From Stramenopiles sp. TOSAG23-2 (lineage: Eukaryota; Sar): a DNA stretch of 10,362 nt. The stretch lies in NCBI GenBank assembly GCA_900128395.1, contig LT650024.1, positions 1-10,362 of the forward strand, written 5' to 3'. Each line of letters starts with the position of its first letter. Position 1 is the first letter of the stretch. A program made the position numbers and the translations under genes. Under the pieces are notes generated by a model. The model saw nothing but the letters and a program-made list of their open reading frames with translations, was not told the origin of the DNA and ran no database searches. Positions 1-6,545 of this stretch are shown here, piece after piece.

Positions 1-207
1 ATTCAATTGTTATTAACTCATATGTCTCTTGATAGCATTAATAAGAAGGACGGGTACGGATACACTCCCCTGGACTGGGCATATTTTAATGATAGTCCAA
101 TTCGCCAAGAGATCATTGCGCTTATACGTTCAAAAGGTGGAAAAGCAAATTTACATGATGAAAATGGTAGACATGTAGGAGATGGTAATGGTGATTTAAA
201 TCATTAA
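1..207 (+). CDS. Ankyrin-repeat protein, C-terminal fragment (copy 1, 5' end outside window)
   Basis: The frame is open from the first base and ends at TAA 205-207, giving 68 residues; the start lies to the left of the window. The fragment aligns with residues 197-265 of the complete gene at 624-1421, with about 54 identical positions, 14 substitutions and one single-codon gap. It contains the end of one ankyrin repeat (IQLLLTHM) and one good repeat with the family signature GYTPLDWAY, followed by a tail ending GNGDLNH that is shared with the paralogue. Ankyrin repeats are protein-binding scaffolds; no catalytic function is visible and the partner is unknown. Unlike copy 2, this copy keeps the conserved Gly two residues before TPL. 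The visible part is intact, but whether the whole gene is functional cannot be judged. Confidence 0.75.
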   Translation: MQLLLTHMSLDSINKKDGYGYTPLDWAYFNDSPIRQEIIALIRSKGGKANLHDENGRHVGDGNGDLNH

Positions 208-623
208 CAACACAATCAGAGGAAGACGTCCAGAATGAAAGAATTGTTTGCATAGAGAAGATGTCGTCCATCTAATCAACCAGTTCAATTCATTGTTGTC
301 AATCGGAGATGGAGCAAACGGGGAGTGTGAGAGGTGTGTGGGAGTGGTGAATATAATATATATATGACGCATTTGAAACCTAAAACAGAAATTAAAACGA
401 GAATTATTTACTTTAACCAAAGCCTTTCGCCTTTCCAAATGTTTTCCCTCTTCTATATATTACGTTTCTCTGCCTCGTCATCTCTTGTCGTTCCTTTCGC
501 TTTTCCTCTCCGGCCAGTCGAGGGTTTTATCAATTGAATTTGAACTAAGAAATATATATGAAATAGAATAATGTTGAACTATATAGATAACACACAAGAT
601 ATATATATATATGTATATACAAG
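208..623 (+). promoter_or_regulatory. Intergenic: 3' flank of copy 1, then leader/promoter of copy 2
   Basis: The first part (to about 349) is the 3' flank shared with copy 2. The segment 420-530 is pyrimidine-rich on the plus strand and slightly richer in GC than its surroundings, which would suit a promoter or 5' leader. A TA-rich run (599-619) lies directly before the ATG at 624. No ORF here has support. I infer that transcription of the 624 gene starts in this interval; no distinct core promoter motif stands out against the AT-rich background. Confidence 0.35.
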
Positions 624-1421
624 ATGGCGTCAAGAAATACAAAACAACGGAAAGAGGTGAAGGACGATGATGATGATGAAATTAAAAACATATACGATGT
701 ATGTGGTATACCAGGTTTGTTTAAAAATATTTTAAAATTTTTAAATGTTAAAGCTATATTAAAAATGAGTGAGTCTTGTTTAGTGAAAAATTTAGGACAT
801 GCAAGTTTTAATGAGTGTGTAACTGAAGCGATAAGTAAACCAAAACAGTTGTTTGAGCTATATCAAAGGTATGGAAATGAATTTGAAGGGAGGTCGGCAT
901 TGGTATGTGCATGTGAACGTGGACGTATGAATGATGTGTTATTATTTGTAAATTTACATTGTTTTCATAAATATATTGAAAAAAACGGTGTGAAAGAAGG
1001 TAATATGACGTTGAACGAGATGGTGAGTCAATTCGGTACAAATAGTAGTGGTTTGGAACGTACACCTTTAATTGCAGCTGCAAGATTCGAATATTTCCAA
1101 ATAGTTAAATATTTAATTGAACAAGGTGAAGCTGATCCTAATATTGCAAATAGTGATGGAATTAATGCATTACATTGGGCAGTATATTGTAACAGAACGA
1201 CTACTGAGTTGATTCAATTGTTATTAACTCATATGACTCTTGATAGCATTAATAAGAAGACCAGGTGGGAACACACTCCCCTGGACAGGGCATATATTGC
1301 TAATGATAGTCCAATTCGCCAAGAGATCATTACACTTTTACGTTTGAAAGGTGGAAAAGCAAATTGCCATGATGAAAATGGTAGAAATGTAGGAGCAGGT
1401 AATGGTGATTTAAATCATTAA
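624..1421 (+). CDS. Ankyrin-repeat protein, possibly with an F-box-like N-terminus (copy 2)
   Basis: A 265-residue single-exon ORF. The first ATG, at 624, is preceded by an AT-rich leader and followed by a basic stretch and then an acidic one (DDDDDE, residues 14-19). Residues about 28-58 (IPGLFKNILKFLNVKAILKM and onward) look like an F-box: a short hydrophobic helix, an FL.V..ILK core and a Ser/Cys-rich end. If that is right, the protein would be a substrate adaptor for an SCF ubiquitin ligase, but the match is by eye and weak. Four ankyrin repeats follow at about residues 88-115, 143-172, 178-206 and 216-247. The best signatures are ERTPLIAAARF, GINALHWAV and HTPLDRAY. There is no signal peptide or membrane segment. 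The last repeat differs sharply from copy 1 (DGYGYTPLDW there, TRWEHTPLDR here). The ankyrin assignment is firm; the function and partner are unknown. Confidence 0.85.
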   Translation: MASRNTKQRKEVKDDDDDEIKNIYDVCGIPGLFKNILKFLNVKAILKMSESCLVKNLGHASFNECVTEAISKPKQLFELYQRYGNEFEGRSALVCACERGRMNDVLLFVNLHCFHKYIEKNGVKEGNMTLNEMVSQFGTNSSGLERTPLIAAARFEYFQIVKYLIEQGEADPNIANSDGINALHWAVYCNRTTTELIQLLLTHMTLDSINKKTRWEHTPLDRAYIANDSPIRQEIITLLRLKGGKANCHDENGRNVGAGNGDLNH

Positions 1422-1819
1422 CAACACAATCATAGGAAGACGTCCAGAATGAAAGAGTTGTTTGCATAGAGAAGATGCCGTCTATATCTAATTCTCGCAT
1501 CACTTCAATTCATTGTTTAATTGGATATCATCAAATATAAATTTTCCATTACAGATATAGATCCAAGAAGGATGAGATGGGGCAAACGGAGATTGAGAGA
1601 CTAGTGTGTGAGTGGTAAAAATGTGAAGGCAGTGCATGTTTACAAAAATATGAAAAGAAATTTTAAAATTATTTTACTTTATACTGTGAAGCTTCTCTAA
1701 ACTCTTCTCCAAGGAAAAAAAATATGTAATTATTATATTTAATTATGGTGTTTAATAAATATCTCAAATCAATCATCGTCGCATCTTTATTTATTTTACT
1801 AATAGCTTACCAAAATTAT
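1422..1819. other. Convergent intergenic region with facing polyadenylation signals
   Basis: This lies between the 3' ends of the ankyrin gene (+) and the coiled-coil gene (-). The first about 195 bases are the 3' flank homologous to that of copy 1. An AATAAA at 1754-1759 on the plus strand could serve the ankyrin gene. AATAAATAAA on the minus strand (1786-1795) lies about 25 bases past the stop of the coiled-coil gene and is a good candidate for its poly(A) signal. If both are used, the two transcripts would end within about 40 bp of each other or overlap slightly. No additional gene is seen. Confidence 0.5.
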
Positions 1820-2962
1820 TTATTTCTTCTTCTTTTTTTTACCACCACCACCACGTTTTTTCTTCCCAGCACCTTTACCACCTTTACCTTTTTTACTTTT
1901 TGATTTGCTTTTACTTTTTGATTTGCTTTTACTTTTTGATTTGCTTTTTTTTGATTTACGACTTGATTTACGACTACCACTTCGACCACGTGTTTTATTG
2001 CCTTCAACAAAAACCAATGAGTATTCTTCCTCCAATGGCATCTCAAATTGATCATTTTTCACACGTAAAACTTCATATTTCATCAATAATTTTAAATATT
2101 TTTCATAAATATCTTTGCTTACATTTGCATTCATCGACATGGTATTGAAATATTGATGACTTATATTGTATTCCATTGCTACTTCGTTAATATGTAATGT
2201 TTTCAATTCTTCATATTTTTCTTTCGTTAATTTTAATTGTTCTTCCGTTTCTTTTAAAACTTTTCTAGTATGAGCATGACGATCCATTTCTGTTTGAAAC
2301 TCTTTTTGTGTTTGTTTTAATTCACGTAACGTTGCACCTTGCTCAACTGCTTTTATAGCACATAAATCTAATGCATAGGATGATGTAACCTCGTTAAAAG
2401 CACTTGAATCTACTAACATACTTTTTAATTCTTCTATACGTTGATTTGCTGCACCTAAACGATCTACGAAAAAGCTTAATTGTGCACGTTTTGCATCACC
2501 TTCACTTAAAACGGTTTTTAATCGACCAGAAACATCTTTCATTTCTTTTATTAATTTTCCTCTAGCTTCCCGTTCCAATGCACGTACTGCATCTAATGAT
2601 CTAAAGAATGCTAATACGGATATAGAATCTTGATTCTTTTTCAATTGTTCTTGTGCAGCTTTTAATTTCATTTCCTCACGTACGGTTAATGATAATATTT
2701 GATCGATTCTATCTTCTATTGCTGGTTCATCCATAAAACTATATAAACGTGTTTGGTTTAATTTTCCTGTAAAAAGTGATAAAATAATTCATATATGTTG
2801 TGTTAGCGATATAATGTTTGGAATATAATAAAAGAGGTATTTAGTTGTGTTATATATATACATACCTGTCATGACTTCTTTCCCTATATTTACATTTTTT
2901 CTACGTTTCATTTGCTCCCTTGCACGGCGCATACGTTCTTGATATTTTGCATACGAACCCAT
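1820..2962 (-). CDS. Coiled-coil protein with Lys-Ser/poly-Lys C-terminal tail, two exons
   Basis: Exon 1 is 2866-2962 and exon 2 is 1820-2766, joined across a 99-bp GT-AG intron. The joined frame has 348 codons with the TAA at 1820-1822, so 347 residues. The start at 2962 is preferred over the internal ATG at 2734 because the splice joins the frames exactly (a Gly codon split G|GA) and adds a plausible basic N-terminus (YQERMRRAREQMKRRKN). Residues about 45-225 are mostly charged and helical, with heptad-like stretches (60-115, 130-150, 178-225) typical of coiled coils. A less repetitive part follows (229-290). The tail (292-347) is first Arg/Ser-rich, then an alternating Lys-Ser run, then Gly/Lys and six Lys. 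Such a tail could bind nucleic acid or another polyanion, or act as a nuclear signal or phosphorylation target; this is inference. I do not recognise the family. There is no membrane segment. It is convergent with the ankyrin gene. Confidence 0.82.
1891..1944 (-). repeat. Three perfect 18-bp repeats coding for Lys-Ser
   Basis: The plus-strand unit TTTTACTTTTTGATTTGC occurs three times head to tail at 1891, 1909 and 1927. It encodes alternating Ser and Lys in the tail of the coiled-coil protein. Because 18 bp is a whole number of codons, gain or loss of units would change tail length without breaking the frame, so length variation between strains is likely. Confidence 0.9.
2767..2865 (-). other. 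Spliceosomal intron, 99 bp, phase 1
   Basis: On the minus strand the donor reads GACAG|GTATGT and the acceptor TTTTTACAG|GAAAAT. The intron is strongly AT-rich with a T-rich stretch before the AG. Removing it joins 32 codons plus one base of exon 1 to exon 2 in frame with no stop. Without splicing, the frame from the ATG at 2962 does not continue into the long ORF. This is the only intron in the window that both sequence and frame support well, and it is the best single evidence that the DNA is eukaryotic nuclear. Confidence 0.85.
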
Positions 2963-3915
2963 GTTGTTTATACCGTTTGCCTTATTAAGATTCTATTATG
3001 TTATAAAATATATTTTCTACTTTCGATATATCTCTACGGATAAACAACTGTATATGATATGGATAAAATAAAATTATACTTCAAACAACGACAATAATGT
3101 TTCTATTATAAATTATACTATAATATCAAACAACGACAATATGTTTCTATTCCACACGATTAGTTATTGATATGTCCAGTTCTACAATATTGTGCTTGGT
3201 ATAAAATATATTTGTTACTTTCGATATATCTCTACAGATAATTTTGCATACGAACCCATGTTGTTTATACCGTTTGCCTTATTAAGATTCTATTATTAAA
3301 TGCTTGTTATAAAATATATTTTCTACTTTCGATATATCTCTACAGATAAACAACTGTGTATGATATGAATAAAATAAAATTATACTATACAAACTATGTT
3401 TCTATTATAAATTATATTATAATATCAAACAACGACAATATGTTTCTATTCCACGCGATTAGTTATTGATATGTACTGTTCTATAATATTGTGCTTGGTA
3501 TAAAATATATTTGTTACTTTCGATATATCTCTACAGATAAACAACTGTGTATGATATGAATAAAATAAAATTATACTATACAAACTATGTTTCTATTATA
3601 AATTATATTATAATATCAAACAACGACAATATGTTTCTATTCCACGCGATTAGTTATTGATATGTACTGTTCTATAATATTGTGCTTGGTATAAAATATA
3701 TTTGTTACTTTCGATATATCTCTACAGATAAACAACTGTATATGATATGAATAAAAAACAATTATACTATACAAACTATGTTTCTATTATAAATTATACT
3801 ATAATATCAAACAACGACAATAATGTTTCTATTATAAATTATATTATACTATCAAACAACGACAATAATGTTTCTATTCCACACGATTGGTTACATGTCC
3901 TGTTCTACAATATTG
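2944..3915. repeat. Tandem array of about 191-bp units with a 297-bp higher-order duplication
   Basis: A landmark word, CGATATATCTCTAC, recurs at 3024, 3222, 3330, 3521 and 3712. The last two spacings are 191 bp and those units are nearly identical; the first is 198 bp. The short 108-bp spacing arises because the segment 2944-3240, which includes the start of the coiled-coil gene, was duplicated to about 3241-3539. Units contain the words AACAACGACAAT, ATGTTTCTATT and ATTAGTTATTGATATGT. Near the right end a shorter internal duplication (about 3800-3880) occurs. No unit encodes a credible protein. This is satellite-like DNA grown from the 5' flank of the minus-strand gene. Confidence 0.88.
3215..3259 (-). 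other. Duplicated start-codon region making a 14-codon ORF upstream of the coiled-coil gene
   Basis: Bases 3241-3296 repeat 2944-2999 almost exactly, including the ATG and the first six codons of the coiled-coil gene (MGSYAK). In the copy, the seventh codon onward comes from repeat DNA, giving LSVEIYRK and then TAA at 3215-3217. If transcription of the gene begins to the right of 3259, this would be an upstream ORF in its leader with the same start context as the true start. Whether it is transcribed is unknown; it may be only a by-product of the duplication. Confidence 0.6.
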
Positions 3916-4020
3916 ATTTTCGTCATGTCTATTGCTTTTTCTATACATCATGTGTCCATATATATAAACTTTTTACATGGAAATGTGTGCCTTTTTGCAA
4001 CTGGCAATCTTTTTCTAGCT

Positions 4021-4858
4021 TTTTATTACCTTAATATTGTGCAAGTGTTGCTACCATTGAAGCAGCATGTATTTTAAAAATTCATTATAAAATGGTTTAT
4101 TTTCATGCTAAAAATTGTGTTAAAAATTTATTATAAAATGGTTTATTTTCATGCTAAAAATTGTGTTAAAAATTCATTATAAAATGGTTTATTTTCATAC
4201 TAAAAATTGTGTTAGCTTGTGTTTTTCATTGTTATTAGTTTTATTTTAAAACACGTGTTAAACTCATATAATTGATTTGAACACTATTTAAGGTATATAC
4301 GAAAAATGGTCAAAAGAATGGTTAAATGTCAAATGTAAATTCTTCACATTTCCTGTATTACCAAATCGCCTTCATCATCTTTTTCTGGCATTTTATTACC
4401 TTAATATTGTGGCATGGGTTGCTACCATAGAAGCAGCATCAATTTTAAAAATTCATTATAAAATGGTTTATTTTCATACTAAAAATTGTGTTAGCTTGTG
4501 TTTTTCATTGTTATTAATCTTATTTTAAAACACGTGTTAAACTCATATAATTGATTTGAACACTATTTAAGGTATATACGAAAAATGGTCAAAAGAATGG
4601 TTAAATGTCAAATGTAAATTCTTCACATTTCCTGTATTACCAAATCGCCTTCATCATCTTTTTCTGGCATTTTATTACCTTAATATTGTGGCATGGGTTG
4701 CTACCATAGAAGCAGCATCAATTTTAAAAATTCATTATAAAATGGTTTATTTTCATGCTAACAATTGTGTTAGCTTGTGTTTTTCATTGTTATTAATCTT
4801 ATTTTAAAACACGTGTTAAACTCATATAATTGATTTGAAAACTATTTAAGGTATATAT
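4021..4858. repeat. Tandem array of about 279-bp units with 46-bp sub-repeats
   Basis: The word TTTTATTACCTTAATATTG starts at 4021, 4391 and 4670. The second and third units are 279 bp apart and almost identical. The first is longer by about 92 bp because a 46-bp piece (ATTATAAAATGGTTTATTTT core) occurs three times there, starting near 4081, 4127 and 4173. Each unit contains the palindrome AACACGTGTT. The last unit is cut short after TATTTAAGGTATATA. No similarity to the 191-bp array was seen, and no ORF of note exists on either strand. Confidence 0.88.
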
Positions 4859-5151
4859 AAAAAATTACAAATTTTGCCCGTTGGCATTTTTGCCAAAAAT
4901 TAATAAAAAATTAATAAAATACATGTACACATCTCCATATACGCATACACACATTACATCTACGCAACAGGACAAATAGTTCTAAAGAAGAAGATCATCA
5001 TTACTGTTAGGTAGGGCATTTCCACATATATATTAACATTCGTATACAATATTTTAATCGTGCATTTTCATCATATATATATACGTATACATTAACATTC
5101 GTAATTAAGATTTTTTTTTTTTGATTAAGCCAAATTATTATACTCCACCAC
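4859..5151 (+). promoter_or_regulatory. Unique AT-rich region before the 5152 ORF; possible promoter
   Basis: The segment contains the perfect inverted repeat TTGGCA-TTTT-TGCCAA (4881-4896) just past the end of the 279-bp array, and a direct repeat ATTAACATTCGTA at 5032-5044 and 5091-5103, each next to TA-rich words. A run of 12 T followed by GATTAAG (about 5111-5129) resembles a 3' splice site, and the frame of the 5152 ORF is open from 5125, so an upstream non-coding or short coding exon is possible. No clear TATA element can be singled out. Confidence 0.35.
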
Positions 5152-5418
5152 ATGTCCCATTACAATAAGAAAGCGGCATTGACAGGGGATGATACGCAGG
5201 AAAGTGCATCGTATCGACGTGTATTAGGTACCGATATTGGTTCATTGGAACATCCATATTTCTCCACATCCGTACGTAAATTTGAAACGAAACATGGAAA
5301 ACAAGCTGCAATGCCAAAGTTTGCAGCATTGATGAAAAAAAATGAATGGAGGTTGCAATATCATATAATAATATTGGATTGGTTCATAAATCACATGGTA
5401 ATTATGATAAAGCATTAG
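5152..5418 (+). CDS. Non-repetitive ORF overlapping the TPR gene start; possible N-terminal exon or broken 5' part
   Basis: An 88-codon ORF from ATG 5152 to TAG 5416-5418. Its first about 65 residues (MSHYNKKAALTGDDTQ and onward to MKKNEW) have ordinary composition and somewhat higher GC than the flanks, which suits real coding DNA. From 5352 the DNA is the first TPR repeat read out of frame, so the last 22 residues (RLQYHIII...) are surely not the original protein. The TPR frame needs a shift of +2 (or -1) after base 5345. One way out is an 80-bp intron 5272-5351 (GTACGT donor; AG at 5350-5351): it starts and ends on codon boundaries and joins residue 40 to VAISYNNIG. However, its 3' end lacks a pyrimidine tract and its GC is unlike that of the clear intron. 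The alternatives are a gene broken at the fusion point or a missing base in the assembly. The family is not recognised. Confidence 0.45.
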   Translation: MSHYNKKAALTGDDTQESASYRRVLGTDIGSLEHPYFSTSVRKFETKHGKQAAMPKFAALMKKNEWRLQYHIIILDWFINHMVIMIKH

Positions 5419-6545
5419 AATATTATAATAAAGGATTAGATATTCGTAAAAATAAATTCGGTAAAGATCATCCTGATGTTGCAATATCATATAATAATAT
5501 TGGATTGGTTTATTATGAACAAGGTAATTATGATAAAGCATTAGAATATCATAATAAATCATTAGATATTCGTTTGAATAAATTAGGTAAAGATCATCCT
5601 GATGTTGCATCATCATATAATAATATTGGATTGGTTCAAGATGAACAAGGTAATTATGATAAAGCATTAGAATATTATTATAAAGCATTAGATATTCGTA
5701 TGAATAAATTAGGTAAAGATCATCCTGATGTTGCAGAGTCATATAATAATATTGGATTGGTTCAAGATGAACAAGGTAATTATGATAAAGCATTAGAATA
5801 TCATAATAAATCATTAGATATTCGTTTGAATAAATTAGGTAAAGATCATCCTGATGTTGCAGAGTCATATAATAATATTGGTACAGTTCATGATGAACAA
5901 GATAAATATGATGAAGCATTAGAATATTATAATAAAGCATTAGATATTCGTTTGAATAAATTAGGTAAAGATCATCCTGATGTTGCAGAGTCATATAATA
6001 ATATAGATACAGTTCATGATGAACAAGATAAATATGATGAAGCATTAGAATATTATAATAAAGCATTAGATATTCGTATGAATAAATTAGGTAAAGATCA
6101 TCCTGATGTTGCAGAGTCATATAATAATATTGGATTAATTTACAGTAACCAAGGTAAATATGATGAAGCATTAGAATATTATAATAAATCATTAGATATT
6201 CATATGAATAAATTTGGTAAAGATCATCCTGATGTTGCAATATCATATGGTAATATTGGTACAGTTTATTATGAGCAAAGTAATTATGATGAAGCATTAG
6301 AATATTATAATAAAGCATTAGATATTCGTATGAATAAATTAGGTAAAGATCATCCTGATGTTGCAATATCGTATAATAATATTGGTGCGGTTCATGATGA
6401 ACAAGGTAATTATGATAAAGCATTAGAATATTATAATAAAGCATTCATCATTTTTAAGATCAAATTAGGAACAACTCATAATCGTACAATTGATACATTA
6501 AAAAAGGTATTAAAATTAAGAAAGTGTGTTTTAAAAAAAAAGTGA
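5346..6545 (+). CDS. Kinesin-light-chain-type TPR protein, nine 42-residue repeats
   Basis: The ORF gives 399 residues from ATG 5346 to TGA 6543-6545. It is almost entirely nine repeats of 42 residues with consensus VAxSYNNIGxVxxEQGNYDKALEYYNKALDI, then RxNKLGKDHPD (given in two parts). This is the TPR_12/kinesin-light-chain class, whose repeats stack into a superhelix that binds peptides or other proteins. Repeat 9 diverges and ends in a basic helix (TIDTLKKVLKLRKCVLKKK). There is no catalytic domain, signal peptide or membrane segment. The ATG at 5346 sits directly after an in-frame TGA (5343-5345), so the TPR frame cannot extend further left without splicing or a frame change; the real start may be 5152. 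Repeat 6 has Asp where the others have Gly (YNNID), a helix-packing position. The role is likely scaffold or adaptor; the partner is unknown. Confidence 0.85.
   Translation: MEVAISYNNIGLVHKSHGNYDKALEYYNKGLDIRKNKFGKDHPDVAISYNNIGLVYYEQGNYDKALEYHNKSLDIRLNKLGKDHPDVASSYNNIGLVQDEQGNYDKALEYYYKALDIRMNKLGKDHPDVAESYNNIGLVQDEQGNYDKALEYHNKSLDIRLNKLGKDHPDVAESYNNIGTVHDEQDKYDEALEYYNKALDIRLNKLGKDHPDVAESYNNIDTVHDEQDKYDEALEYYNKALDIRMNKLGKDHPDVAESYNNIGLIYSNQGKYDEALEYYNKSLDIHMNKFGKDHPDVAISYGNIGTVYYEQSNYDEALEYYNKALDIRMNKLGKDHPDVAISYNNIGAVHDEQGNYDKALEYYNKAFIIFKIKLGTTHNRTIDTLKKVLKLRKCVLKKK
5352..6485 (+). repeat. 126-bp coding tandem repeat, nine units
   Basis: Units begin at 5352 and every 126 bp after that, with no indels up to the degenerate ninth. 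Neighbouring units are very close at the nucleotide level, including at third positions: GGTAAAGATCATCCTGATGT recurs nearly unchanged in eight inter-repeat linkers. This points to recent expansion or ongoing gene conversion. Units 2 and 4 (HNKSLDIRLNK) and units 5 and 6 (HDEQDKYDEALEYYNKALDI) are especially alike, so multi-unit duplications probably contributed. Confidence 0.9.

Larger units (their letters stand above)
1..1616 (+). repeat. Tandem segmental duplication, period about 1.2 kb
   Basis: Base 1 corresponds to base 1212. The similarity covers the coding 3' ends (1-207 and 1212-1421) and continues past the stop codons through the 3' flank, to about 349 and 1616. Shared flank words include GAAGACGTCCAGAATGAAAG and GTTTGCATAGAGAAGATG. 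Copy 2 carries about 55 extra bases around 1518-1572, within otherwise similar flank. The left limit of the duplication is outside the window, so the full unit cannot be defined. Conservation of the downstream flank shows that whole genes with their 3' regions were duplicated, not just a coding domain. Confidence 0.85.

Noticed and set aside
196-438. Minus-strand 80-codon ORF and the overlapping plus-strand ORF 334-537
   Set aside because: Both lie in the 3' flank and leader between the ankyrin copies, and the matching flank of copy 2 does not keep the frames.
1900-2148. Plus-strand ORF with repeated Phe/Leu/Ile/Cys, membrane-like
   Set aside because: It is the reverse of the Lys-Ser repeat in the spliced minus-strand coiled-coil gene, which has much better support.
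3747-4034. 95-codon plus-strand ORF at the edge of the 191-bp array
   Set aside because: Its first half is repeat DNA read as Asn/Ile/Tyr and it has no family features; the second half is an unremarkable AT-rich frame.
2944-4858. CRISPR-like repeat arrays
   Set aside because: Units are 191 and 279 bp, contiguous and without variable spacers, in eukaryotic DNA; no cas genes are present.
5335-5345. Programmed -1 frameshift or a sequencing error in the A8 run joining the 5152 ORF to the TPR frame
   Set aside because: Shifting by -1 here meets TGA at 5343; removing one A gives a stop a few codons into the first TPR. Neither joins the frames.
5242-6444. A 400-codon antisense ORF (Tyr/Leu/His-rich) across the TPR gene
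   Set aside because: It exists because each 126-bp unit is a whole number of codons and one antisense frame lacks stops. Its composition is a mirror of the TPR codons and it has no domain signature.
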